DNA of 10,452 bases from DATAYF01 sp036272735 (lineage in GTDB: Bacteria > Chloroflexota > Ktedonobacteria > Ktedonobacterales > Ktedonobacteraceae), in the NCBI GenBank assembly GCA_036272735.1, contig DATAYF010000125.1:1-10452 (forward strand). Reading direction: 5' to 3'. Below, piece after piece: positions 1 through 7,132 of the stretch. Under the pieces are notes generated by a model. That model did not search any database. It was not told the origin of the DNA and saw nothing but the letters and a program-made list of their open reading frames with translations. Every line of letters begins with the position of its first letter. Position 1 is the first letter of the stretch. The translations under genes were made by a program, and so were the position numbers.

Positions 1-604
1 TACCATCCGCCTTGTGCAGACGACGTAAGGCGAGTTGTGTCTCCCCAAGAATAGGAGTCAGAGGCGTTCGCAATTCGTGCGCTGCGCGGATCATAAAATA
101 GTCCTTGAGGTGGTTGGCTCGTTCAAGTTCCTGGTTCATGATGCTCAGTTCATCAGCACGCTCGCTCAGTTCATCAGCACGCTTTTGTAGGAGCCGACGT
201 GAGATTTCGTGCCGACACGCGATGGCAGTTATAGCAAGACTAGCCATGACAAAAGGAATCAGTCTGATGAGAAGTATCCAACTGAGATGTGAAACGCTCG
301 GCTCAGGGTGTACCCCGAATACTACCAAGTAGCTGAAAGCCACACAGCTCAGCAGCATTGCCAACAAACCGGGGCCCACTCCCCACAAAAGGGACACCAG
401 GAGGATGACGATCAGGAAAGAGGAAACGGAAAAAGTGAAATGCATAAAAAGCATATCTCCAAGTCGCGTCATTCCAATGCCTACGGCGGCACCCAGGCAA
501 GCCGCTATATACCCAACGATAGGGCGTCGCCACCAGGAGATAGAAGTTGCAAAAGTCCTTCCATCAGACCAAAAATGCTGGCTGGCCACTCTCACCTGCT
601 TCAT
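1..604 (-). CDS. Membrane sensor histidine kinase, N-terminal part (DUF4118/KdpD-like sensor), 3' end outside window
   Basis: The minus frame is open from the left edge to an ATG at 604-602, giving 201 visible residues. AAGGAG (609-614) lies 4 nt before the ATG, and an in-frame stop at 710-712 limits any longer start. Four hydrophobic segments (about residues 28-46, 52-70, 73-97 and 107-130) resemble the four-helix DUF4118 sensor of KdpD-type kinases. A charged coiled-coil linker follows (about 131-167), then a HisKA H-box, AAHELRTPLTPILG, with the phospho-accepting His at residue 176. The ATP-binding HATPase_c domain should lie beyond position 1. By family, this is an inner-membrane kinase that autophosphorylates and passes phosphate to a response regulator, which is not seen here. 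The signal sensed cannot be told from sequence. It is divergent from the EF-G-like gene, about 940 bp away. Confidence 0.9.
   Translation of the reverse strand, partial: MKQVRVASQHFWSDGRTFATSISWWRRPIVGYIAACLGAAVGIGMTRLGDMLFMHFTFSVSSFLIVILLVSLLWGVGPGLLAMLLSCVAFSYLVVFGVHPEPSVSHLSWILLIRLIPFVMASLAITAIACRHEISRRLLQKRADELSERADELSIMNQELERANHLKDYFMIRAAHELRTPLTPILGETQLALRRLHKADG
143..184 (-). repeat. Tandem 21-bp duplication encoding one coiled-coil heptad twice (inside the kinase gene)
   Basis: Two head-to-tail 21-nt copies (143-163 and 164-184) differ only at the last base. They encode the peptide RADELSE twice in the linker between the last membrane helix and the H-box. Because 21 nt is exactly one heptad, the duplication lengthens the helix by about two turns without changing the coiled-coil register. 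Confidence 0.85.
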
Positions 605-924
605 GGGACTCCTTTTCTTGTGGTCCCTCACATTTTGCTCGTTGGGATCTTTTCTCAGAAATGCCTTTACGCTTGTAACACATTGGGGAGTGAAGGAAGG
701 TTTCACCCATCAGTACGGAAAACGCTTTAACGGCGCTGGAGGCTTTGACGCTCTTCTTGTATTCCTCTTTGCCAACCGTGCTGCTTACGCCTCGCGCATA
801 CCACACCCCCTGGCTGTTTGAGCAATACGGCCTGATCCTCGTGATTTCCATAGGTGAATGGAACGTGCCTATTTTGCTCATTTGGCAACGTTGTAGGGTA
901 CATCCTTTTGAGCCCACCATATGA
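605..924. other. Intergenic stretch upstream of the kinase, no gene recognised
   Basis: The only long frame here, minus strand 956-564, overlaps the kinase start in another frame. It has no recognisable motif and no ribosome-binding site. The kinase promoter must lie in this stretch, but no convincing -35/-10 pair was found. Confidence 0.5.
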
Positions 925-1059
925 GTATTGAGTGCTGCAACCATGTTAGTAAGCATGAAGGTTCATCCGAAGGTAGTACAGGAGCTGCTAGGTCACAGCC
1001 AGATCAGCATGACGATGGATAGCTATAGGCCCTCCCAAGTGCCGATCTTTTTGTGGTAA
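925..1059 (+). pseudogene. Remnant of a tyrosine recombinase/phage integrase (C-terminal catalytic end)
   Basis: The plus frame here translates to a peptide containing SAATMLVSMKVHPKVVQELL followed by GHSQISMTMDSY. This is the classic C-terminal end of phage-type tyrosine integrases: the helix around VHPKVVQE.LGHS.I..T.D.Y, including the box II histidine (LGH) and the nucleophilic tyrosine (MDSY). A stop (922-924) directly precedes the fragment. After the tyrosine the sequence leaves the family pattern and hits TAA at 1057-1059. The Arg/Lys/His-x-x-Arg parts and the whole N-terminal domain are missing, so it cannot be active. It marks an old integration or a deleted mobile element. Confidence 0.8.
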
Positions 1060-1114
1060 CAACGGCATTGAGAGAGATGTTAAGCCACTGTATGCTATTT
1101 TTTCTTCTTGCAAA

Positions 1115-1134
1115 TTGACACCTGTTTTGACACC
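1115..1134. repeat. Short direct repeat TTGACACC, 12-bp period
   Basis: TTGACACC occurs at 1115-1122 and again at 1127-1134, just downstream of the integrase relic. Each copy resembles a -35 box, but no matching -10 was identified, so the role is unknown. It may be part of the decayed element's tail. Confidence 0.5.
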
Positions 1135-1204
1135 TTAGCTGTAATATTTCGTTGGTTTTTGCTGAACTTCGTTGAACTATAGTAAACGGGTACATGTAGG
1201 TGTG

Positions 1205-1344
1205 AAGCGCTCCTATGGCTTCTCGCAAGACTTGAGAAAATATTTGTGTTATACTATACCTACGACACCAGAACAGCGTATTGCACAGTTTTTTCTGTAC
1301 TCATTTTGCCATTCGCACAGCACGTATCAAAGCGCTCCCATGGC
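1205..1344. repeat. Pair of 15-bp direct repeats (14/15 identical) flanking about 110 bp
   Basis: AAGCGCTCCTATGGC at 1205-1219 recurs as AAGCGCTCCCATGGC at 1330-1344. The enclosed segment contains the candidate promoter for the EF-G-like gene. The repeats lie downstream of an integrase relic, so a recombination scar is possible, but similarity does not extend beyond the 15 bases. A shared protein-binding site is equally possible. Confidence 0.6.
1232..1260 (+). promoter_or_regulatory. Candidate sigma70-type promoter for the EF-G-like gene
   Basis: TTGAGA (1232-1237) and TATACC (1255-1260) are separated by an optimal 17 bp, and a second TATACT sits just upstream within the AT-rich stretch. 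Transcription would start near 1267 and leave a 5' leader of roughly 275 nt. It is the best promoter-like match I found in the intergenic region in the plus direction. Confidence 0.5.
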
Positions 1345-1543
1345 GGAGCGGAGCCTGTTGGCAAGAGGCAGCGAAAACGGCGGGTCTTTTCGGGCCCCAC
1401 ACATTGCCGTGTGGCTATGTCTACGAGCAGTGTCGTACGTCGCCTGCGCGGCCCGCATACCATAAGTTATTTCTTTGCTCTAACCTCGTAGGGGAATGTT
1501 CCCCCACGCATTGAAGCTGGGATATCCACACTGGAGGTTTTGG
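1267..1543 (+). promoter_or_regulatory. Long putative 5' leader of the EF-G-like gene with short inverted repeats
   Basis: This 277-nt stretch has no convincing ORF. It contains a 6-bp stem CCACAC/GTGTGG (1397-1402 and 1409-1414, 6-nt loop) and an almost perfect palindrome GGGGAA-TG-TTCCCC (1491-1504) about 40 nt before the start codon. The ribosome-binding site GGAGG is at 1533-1537. The palindrome could be an operator or a hairpin near the translation start. No known riboswitch class was recognised. Confidence 0.35.
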
Positions 1544-3592
1544 ATGAAGATCTATCGGGCGGAACAAATTCACAATGTGGCATTGATATCGCATGTTGGT
1601 TCAGGCAAGACATCTCTAGTAGACTCAGCACTCTTCGACAGTGGAGCGGTCACTCGTCAAGGCAAGGTCGATGAGGGCAATTCAGTGCTCGACTACGACC
1701 CCGATGAAATCAAGCGGCGCATGACCTTGAATACCAAAGTGCTCCCCATCGAATGGAAAGACCACAAAATCAATTTTATCGATACTCCCGGTTATGCCGA
1801 TTTCGTTGGTGAAGTCAAGGCAGGTTTGCGTGTGGCTGACGCGGCGCTTGTCGTCGTCTCCGCTGAAAAAGGGGTCGAGGTTGGGACTGAACTGAGCTGG
1901 CAGTTTGCCGATGAACGTGCATTACCACGCATGGTCCTCGTCAACAAGCTTGATCGCGAAAATACGTCTTTCGCTACCGTGCTAGAATCGTTGCACGGTC
2001 AGTTTGGCAGCAAAGTTGTTCCACTTCAGATGCCTATAGGCGAACAATCCGGTTTCAAGGGCATCGTTGACCTTGTTTCATGCAAAGCCTATACCTTCGA
2101 GGGTGGCAACCAGGTGCAGGAAGTGCCCATTCCCGCCAACCTTCAGGCAAGCATCAGTGATTATCGTGAGCAGCTTATCGAGTCGGCGGTGGAAAACGAC
2201 GATGCGCTGATGGAGAAGTTTCTTGAGGGCGAGGAATTGAGCACAGAAGAGTTGCATACGTTGGTCAAGCAGGGCACCGCAACCGGCCAACTCATACCTG
2301 TGCTCTGTAGCTCGGTCACCAAAAATATCGGGGTGCAAACCGCGCTCGACGCCATCGTCGATTATCTCCCCAACGCAGCCGAAGCCGTACCCGAAGATGC
2401 CAAAGCGTTTGGCGATACGCTTTCGCTGTTTGTATTCAAGACCCAGGTCGCTCAGGTTGGCACCATCTCTACCTTCCGCGTCTACAGTGGCACACTCAAA
2501 CCAGACAGCCACGTGCACAACGTACAAACAAATACCGACGAGCGTCTGGCACAGCTTGTCACGCCGCACGGGAAGGCCCAGGAGTCGACCGGCGAAGTTC
2601 CTACCGGTGATATTGGGGCCGTCACCAAGTTGACCAATACACATACCGGCGAAACGCTGCTCGCTGGCAAAGATGCATCCACAGCACTCGAACCCATCAA
2701 TTTCCCACTGCCCTGCTACACGGTCGCGATACAACCCAAGAGCCAGACCGACCTGGATAAAATGGGGAGCGCGCTGGCCCGCATCGTTGAAGAAGACAGG
2801 ACGTTGCGCGTGAGCCGTGACCACGAAACCGGTGAGACGCTGCTCTCCGGTATGGGCGAGGCGCACCTACAAATCACCATCGAGGCCATTAAGCGCAAAT
2901 TCGCGGTCGACCTGGCTATCCACGATCAACCTATCGCTTATCGCGAAACCATTCGTAAAAAAGCCAGGGTCAACGGCCGCCACAAGCGTCAGAGCGGCGG
3001 ACATGGGCAATTTGGTGATGTATGGCTGGAATTAGAGCCATTGGCAAGGGACGCGGAACAACCCTTCGTCTTTGAGGATCGCATCGTTGGCGGCGTTGTG
3101 CCCAATCAATTTATCCCAGGTGTCGAAAAAGGCGTACGCGAGTCGCTCAAGCGTGGCTTTGTCTCCGGCCATCCCATGCTCTATGTGAAGGTGGCGCTAG
3201 TCGATGGGAAATATCACCCTGTTGACTCGTCGGCCCAATCGTTTGAAATCGCGGCCTCGCTGGGCATGCAGGAGGGCGTACCACAAGCCAGCCCGGTCAT
3301 CCTGGAACCGGTGATGAGCGTTACTATCCAGATCCCCGAGAGCAATATGGGTGATGTGATGAGTGATATCAACACCAAACGTGGGCGCGTGCTCGGTATG
3401 GATTCGCTCGAAAGCGGCATGCAACAAATTACCGCGCTGGTCCCCCAGGCGGAGATGCTGCACTATGCGACCGACCTGCGTTCGATTACGCAAGGTCGCG
3501 GCTCCTTCACAATGGAATTCACAAGATACGAGGAAGTTCCCGCGAACGTGCAACAGGAACTCGTTGAGCATCACAAGAAGAAAGAGGCGTAA
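1544..3592 (+). CDS. Elongation factor G-like translational GTPase (EF-G2 type)
   Basis: The product has 682 residues. I chose the ATG at 1544 because GGAGG (1533-1537) sits 6 nt upstream; an in-frame ATG at 1496 lies inside a palindrome and has no such site. Domains follow EF-G order: GTPase domain with P-loop HVGSGKTS (17-24), switch I Thr near 61, DTPGYADF (80-87), NKLD (134-137) and CSS (255-257); then domain II (about 290-385), domain III (390-460), domain IV from YRETI (466) with a QSGGHGQFGDV loop (483-493), and the C-terminal domain V (about 585-665). The G1 pattern, with GSGKT in place of DAGKT, and Tyr in place of the usual His in DTPGH, fit the EF-G2/FusA2-like paralogues rather than canonical EF-G. 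Such proteins bind ribosomes, but their cellular role is poorly settled. It is transcribed alone and faces the MFS gene across a shared terminator. A tetracycline-type ribosomal protection protein is less likely. Confidence 0.93.
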   Translation: MKIYRAEQIHNVALISHVGSGKTSLVDSALFDSGAVTRQGKVDEGNSVLDYDPDEIKRRMTLNTKVLPIEWKDHKINFIDTPGYADFVGEVKAGLRVADAALVVVSAEKGVEVGTELSWQFADERALPRMVLVNKLDRENTSFATVLESLHGQFGSKVVPLQMPIGEQSGFKGIVDLVSCKAYTFEGGNQVQEVPIPANLQASISDYREQLIESAVENDDALMEKFLEGEELSTEELHTLVKQGTATGQLIPVLCSSVTKNIGVQTALDAIVDYLPNAAEAVPEDAKAFGDTLSLFVFKTQVAQVGTISTFRVYSGTLKPDSHVHNVQTNTDERLAQLVTPHGKAQESTGEVPTGDIGAVTKLTNTHTGETLLAGKDASTALEPINFPLPCYTVAIQPKSQTDLDKMGSALARIVEEDRTLRVSRDHETGETLLSGMGEAHLQITIEAIKRKFAVDLAIHDQPIAYRETIRKKARVNGRHKRQSGGHGQFGDVWLELEPLARDAEQPFVFEDRIVGGVVPNQFIPGVEKGVRESLKRGFVSGHPMLYVKVALVDGKYHPVDSSAQSFEIAASLGMQEGVPQASPVILEPVMSVTIQIPESNMGDVMSDINTKRGRVLGMDSLESGMQQITALVPQAEMLHYATDLRSITQGRGSFTMEFTRYEEVPANVQQELVEHHKKKEA

Positions 3593-3648
3593 TCGTGTAA
3601 TAAAGAATGGGAAGCGGCGAGCCGCTTCCCATTCTTTATTACACGATT
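3591..3648. terminator. Bidirectional intrinsic terminator: perfect 28-bp inverted repeat
   Basis: The left arm 3591-3618 is exactly complementary to the right arm 3621-3648, with only GA between them. The GC-rich core (GGGAAGCGGC and its complement) is flanked on both sides by A/T-rich arms ending in ATTCTTTATT, so it can work in both directions. The arm ends overlap the stop codons of both convergent genes: TAA of the EF-G-like gene at 3590-3592 and TAA of the MFS gene at 3641-3639. Confidence 0.9.
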
Positions 3649-4877
3649 GTATAACTTCTTTTTCGACTGTTGATCGCATACATAGCCAGAGCGACCAGCA
3701 TCAACAGGCAAGCGACGCCACAAACGCCGCTCCAGCCTGCCACGCTCCATCCATATGTTCCGAGCAGCGATCCAATAGCCCCACCAACAAAATACGTTAC
3801 CATATAGATCGTATTCAAGCGGTTTCTTGCCTCTGGGTTCAGGCTGTACACTCGCGACTGGTTCGAAACCTGGTTGGCCTGCGTGCCCAGGTCCAGCAGG
3901 ATCACGCCAATGATCAGGCCCCACAACCACTGCCCTGTCAACCACATGACGACAAACGAGAGCAGGACAATGCCGAGCGCCAGGCCAATTGTACGCCGGG
4001 CATCGATCTTATCCGACAAACGACCGGCAAAGGTGGCCGCCGATGCTCCCACAACCCCAACTAGACTAAACAAGCCCGCTACCTCGCTGCCAAAATGATA
4101 GGGCGGTGTGCCTAAAAAGAGCACCAGCGTTACCCAGAACGCGCTAAACGCGCCAAACGTCAACGCTCCATAGACGCTCGTCTCACGCAGCACCGGTTCT
4201 TCACGGATCAGATCACCAAGCGAACGCAAAAGTTGCCAGTAGTTCATGGTCGAACGCGGACGATCCGCAGGTAAGAGGAGCCGCAGCAGCACAGCTAGCA
4301 GGATCATCAGTACGGCGGCAATCCAATACATGGTGCGCCAACCCCACTGCTCCCCCACAAAGCCGCTAACCGTGCGCGCCAGCAAAACTCCAATCAGCAG
4401 CCCACTCATCACCGCGCCCACAATCCTGCCGCGCTCGTGTGGCGCGGCCATGCTAGCTGCTAAGGGAATAATCAACTGTGGCACCACCGCCGTCACTCCA
4501 ACCGCGAAGCTCACTATCGCCAACATGGGAATTGAGGATGCCATGGCCGTCGCCGCTAATGCCAGGGCCACTACCACCAGCATACCAACGATCAACAAAC
4601 GCCGGTTATAACGGTCGCCTAATGGAATAATAAATAATAAGCCGAGCGCATAACCTAGTTGCGTCAGTGTAGCAATAAAGCCAACCTGGCTCCCACTAAC
4701 GTGAAAGCTTCTGCCCATCTCCGACAAGACAGGTTGTATATAGTACAAATTCGCGACCGATATGGCACAGGCAATGGCCATGATCCACACCAGGCGACGA
4801 TCCAGCACAGGCTGCTGCTGCTGTACTTCCTCCACTTCTGAAGTGGTTGTCGTGTTCCTTGCGAGCTGTTCTTCCAA
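3639..4877 (-). CDS. Major facilitator superfamily transporter (DHA1/AraJ-like exporter)
   Basis: The product has 412 residues and about 12 predicted membrane helices. It begins with a roughly 28-residue polar tail containing a QQQQ run, followed by a first helix with the motif ANLYYIQPVL (42-51). The loop between helices 2 and 3 carries motif A as GDRYNRR (87-93). Helix 5 (about 159-184) is rich in Gly and small residues, as in antiporters. This pattern is typical of COG2814 proton-driven exporters of drugs, sugars or metabolites; the substrate is unknown. The start is a TTG (4877-4875) with AAAGG about 10 nt upstream. No ATG occurs before the first helix, so a non-ATG start is likely, though the exact codon is unsure. 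It lies downstream of the Gfo/AKR fusion on the same strand, with a 155-bp gap containing an inverted repeat. Confidence 0.88.
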   Translation of the reverse strand: MEEQLARNTTTTSEVEEVQQQQPVLDRRLVWIMAIACAISVANLYYIQPVLSEMGRSFHVSGSQVGFIATLTQLGYALGLLFIIPLGDRYNRRLLIVGMLVVVALALAATAMASSIPMLAIVSFAVGVTAVVPQLIIPLAASMAAPHERGRIVGAVMSGLLIGVLLARTVSGFVGEQWGWRTMYWIAAVLMILLAVLLRLLLPADRPRSTMNYWQLLRSLGDLIREEPVLRETSVYGALTFGAFSAFWVTLVLFLGTPPYHFGSEVAGLFSLVGVVGASAATFAGRLSDKIDARRTIGLALGIVLLSFVVMWLTGQWLWGLIIGVILLDLGTQANQVSNQSRVYSLNPEARNRLNTIYMVTYFVGGAIGSLLGTYGWSVAGWSGVCGVACLLMLVALAMYAINSRKRSYTIV

Positions 4878-4903
4878 TCAACCAGACCTTTCGTACAGAA
4901 CGG

Positions 4904-4933
4904 AAACCTGCTAGCTTAATCGTTAGCAGGTTT
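4904..4933. promoter_or_regulatory. 12-bp inverted repeat upstream of the MFS gene (operator or hairpin)
   Basis: AAACCTGCTAGC (4904-4915) and GTTAGCAGGTTT (4922-4933) are complementary over 12 positions, with one G-T pair, around a 6-bp spacer. It lies 26 bp before the MFS start. As DNA it has the shape of an operator for a dimeric repressor. As RNA it would form a stem in the MFS leader or end the upstream transcript. No good U-tract follows, which argues against a simple terminator. A weak promoter may lie just upstream (TTGTTG with a poor -10). Confidence 0.5.
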
Positions 4934-5032
4934 CTCGCTATTCACCCATATACTGAAATACAACAATATAATGCGTAAATTTATTCGCTCCGCGACGCTG
5001 GCAATCGCGCTGCTTGCAACAAACAAGCGACG

Positions 5033-7030
5033 TTAGTCTTCCAGATTAAGCCAGCGCAGTTCTTCAGGTGTCAATTCTATCGTCAAGGCAGGGAACGAGG
5101 TACGCGTTTCGGACAATTGGCGCGGCCCAATCAGCGGGAAGGTGGGGAATGGTTGGCACAGGACGTACGCCAGGGCAATATTGATGGGCAGGACCCCACG
5201 CCGCTGCGCCATCTCGTTCACTCGCGCTAAACGACGGAAGTTGTCCTCGCTATACCAACAACGTACCAGTTCCTCATCCGAATGATCATCGGGATGCGCG
5301 CGTCCGGTAAAGAAGCCACGCGCCTGGCTCGACCACGGCATCAGTGGCACCTGGTTCTGCGTCAACCATGCCCGTGATTGCGCGTCCGAGGCCGCGATAC
5401 ACCCGCTCCATACTGGATCGACCATACGTGCCAGGCTAAAGTTGTTGCTCATGGCCGAGAACCCTCTCATACCATGCGCCGCCGCCCACGCGTTAGCCTC
5501 GCTCACCCGCTCGATTGACCAGTTCGAGGCTCCGAATACACGCATGCACCCGGCATTCACCTGCTCATTCAGCACTGTGATAAACTCGCCGACCGGAATA
5601 GCCGGATTGTCGCGGTGCATCATGTAGATATCCACATAATCCACCTGCAAACGTTCCAGGCTCTCGGCAAATTGTGTGGTCAAGGACTCAGGGTTGCAAT
5701 GTGGAGTATGCGCCCCCTTGTCGAGAATGACCACCTGTTCACGAATACCACGGTTCTTGATCCACTGACCCAGCAACTTCTCGCAGCGACCACCACCGTA
5801 GATGTAGGCGCTATCAAAGCAGTTTCCACCGCGCTCAAAGAAATCATCGAGCATCACCGCCGTGTGCGGCCAATTGACCTGGTTGTCAACGCCCATCACC
5901 AGGCGCGAGATGGGTTTATCCACACCATCAATGCGCCCGTACTTCATGCTGCTCGATGGGTCCACGCTCAATGGACGTTTACGCACCGTGAGTTGTTGTT
6001 CTGGACCATCGGGACGCTCGCGATCATAGGTAACGCCGATAGCTGCCCGCCACTGGTCCAGCGTGCGCATATTGCCCAGCGTATCTTCCCAATTCATCTG
6101 TGGAGCCTGGCGCACTTCCAGATGCGTGGCAACCGTGTCCGCTTCCAGCGCGTACAGTTCGGCATCGTTCTCGACGGTGATCTCCTGCGTCTCCTGTTGG
6201 CCGTTCTTTTGCAGGATGATGCTGCTTGCTGCGCCGGACCGTGGTGTCCAGGGAGATGGCAGCAAAATCGAACCCTCGGTTCCGAAGATACGTGCCACAT
6301 TCTCGCCGTTGACCTGCACGCCGGTAAAAAGTTGGGCCACAATCCCGCCAGGAAAGGCGAGCGAGGCCACCGTATATTCATCCACCCCTGTCTCGCCAAC
6401 ATGACCCACGGCAACAACCCGCGTTGGCTCCTCAACGTTTTTCCCATTAGCCGCACCCGCCACCAGGCGAGCCAGCGAGGCACAGTAACAGCCCACATCG
6501 AGAATACCGCCACCACCCAGTGCGCTATTCATCAGACGGCTCTCTGGATTGCGCCCGGTCTGAAAGCTGAACGTCGCCTGTATGACTTTGACCTGACCAA
6601 TGGCACCAGAACGAATCAGCTCGATCAGCTTCTGCGTCTGCGGATGACAGCGATACATAAAGGCTTCCATGAGAAATACATCGTGACGATGCGCAGCCTC
6701 AACAACCGCCATCGCCTCCGCGTGGTTCAATGCGAGCGGCTTCTCACATAAAATATGCTTGCCCGCTTCGGCCGCCTTGATAGCCCATTCTGCATGCAGC
6801 GGATGAGGGGTAGCAATATACACCGCCTGCACATCGGGGTCCGCCAACACCTCTTCGTAACTTCCATACCGCCGCGCCGCATGCCAGGTCTCCCCGAATG
6901 CATCTGCGGCCTCCTTGGTCCGGCTGCCAACGGCAAGCAACGTCCCAGTTTGCGACTTCGCGATCCCATTAGCAAATACATGGGCAATGCGCCCTGTTCC
7001 AATAATCCCCCAGGCGAGTGTCGTACTCAT
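5033..7030 (-). CDS. Fusion protein: Gfo/Idh/MocA-family dehydrogenase + aldo/keto reductase
   Basis: The product has 665 residues. I chose the ATG at 7030 because AAAGGA precedes it by 6 nt; a longer frame reaching 7108 would start inside the terminator of the neighbouring operon. Residues 1 to about 345 form a Gfo/Idh/MocA protein: a Rossmann nucleotide-binding loop GTGRIA (11-16), the catalytic-lysine motif CEKP (95-98), and the LGGGGILDVGCYC segment (171-183) of the substrate domain. Residues about 361-665 form an aldo/keto reductase barrel. Its likely tetrad is Asp406 and Tyr411 in FDSAYIYGGG, Lys438 in ILDKG and His472 in MMHRD. Both halves keep their catalytic residues, so the protein could carry out two NAD(P)-dependent steps on a sugar or polyol. 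The junction (about 340-362) is short and polar, and no stop or frameshift separates the halves. The substrate is unknown. The gene follows a terminator, so it probably has its own promoter. Confidence 0.93.
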   Translation of the reverse strand: MSTTLAWGIIGTGRIAHVFANGIAKSQTGTLLAVGSRTKEAADAFGETWHAARRYGSYEEVLADPDVQAVYIATPHPLHAEWAIKAAEAGKHILCEKPLALNHAEAMAVVEAAHRHDVFLMEAFMYRCHPQTQKLIELIRSGAIGQVKVIQATFSFQTGRNPESRLMNSALGGGGILDVGCYCASLARLVAGAANGKNVEEPTRVVAVGHVGETGVDEYTVASLAFPGGIVAQLFTGVQVNGENVARIFGTEGSILLPSPWTPRSGAASSIILQKNGQQETQEITVENDAELYALEADTVATHLEVRQAPQMNWEDTLGNMRTLDQWRAAIGVTYDRERPDGPEQQLTVRKRPLSVDPSSSMKYGRIDGVDKPISRLVMGVDNQVNWPHTAVMLDDFFERGGNCFDSAYIYGGGRCEKLLGQWIKNRGIREQVVILDKGAHTPHCNPESLTTQFAESLERLQVDYVDIYMMHRDNPAIPVGEFITVLNEQVNAGCMRVFGASNWSIERVSEANAWAAAHGMRGFSAMSNNFSLARMVDPVWSGCIAASDAQSRAWLTQNQVPLMPWSSQARGFFTGRAHPDDHSDEELVRCWYSEDNFRRLARVNEMAQRRGVLPINIALAYVLCQPFPTFPLIGPRQLSETRTSFPALTIELTPEELRWLNLED

Positions 7031-7082
7031 TACGTGTCCTTTCCTCATTGATAGATTGAAAATCTCATCTTTTGATGAAGAT
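7031..7082 (-). promoter_or_regulatory. Short upstream region of the Gfo/AKR gene with a small inverted repeat
   Basis: TCATC-TTTT-GATGA (7065-7078) forms a perfect 5-bp inverted repeat in an AT-rich stretch between the upstream terminator and the ribosome-binding site. The promoter of the fusion gene is expected here, but no strong -35/-10 pair could be fixed. Confidence 0.3.
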
Positions 7083-7121
7083 AAAAACTCTGTAGGCCCC
7101 AATTCCATCGTGAGCCTACAG
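7083..7121 (-). terminator. Intrinsic terminator of the LON-domain/small-protein operon
   Basis: On the minus strand CTGTAGGC (7121-7114) pairs perfectly with GCCTACAG (7097-7090) and is followed by a TTTTT run (7087-7083). It lies 12 bp past the stop of the small basic protein gene. The 16-nt loop is long, but the U-tract is good. Confidence 0.75.
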
Positions 7122-7132
7122 ATAGTAGTGAC

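Noticed and set aside
564..956. A 130-codon minus-strand frame overlapping the kinase start
   Set aside because: It overlaps the kinase start in another frame, lacks a ribosome-binding site and covers the opposite strand of the integrase relic's edge.
1491..1504. LexA-type SOS box in GGGGAATGTTCCCC
   Set aside because: Only the inner GAATGTTC resembles such boxes, its spacing does not match known consensus sites, and the downstream gene is not an SOS gene.
1496..1543. Upstream ATG giving 16 extra residues to the EF-G-like protein
   Set aside because: The extra residues do not belong to the family, the ATG lies in a palindrome, and the later ATG has a good GGAGG.
2078..2866. A 262-codon open frame on the minus strand
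   Set aside because: It is antisense to the EF-G-like gene, whose motifs are clear, and shows no motif or ribosome-binding site of its own.
1544..3592. Tetracycline-resistance (ribosomal protection) protein paired with a drug exporter
   Set aside because: The P-loop and switch II patterns fit EF-G2-like proteins, and the exporter looks like a general COG2814 member. Adjacency of convergent genes is weak evidence.
5615..6751. A 378-codon open frame on the plus strand
   Set aside because: It lies fully antisense to the Gfo/AKR fusion, has no recognisable domain, and its composition mirrors the codon pattern of the opposite gene.
7031..7108. A longer start for the Gfo/AKR fusion
   Set aside because: The extension would begin inside the neighbouring operon's terminator, while the ATG at 7030 has AAAGGA and starts right before the Rossmann fold.
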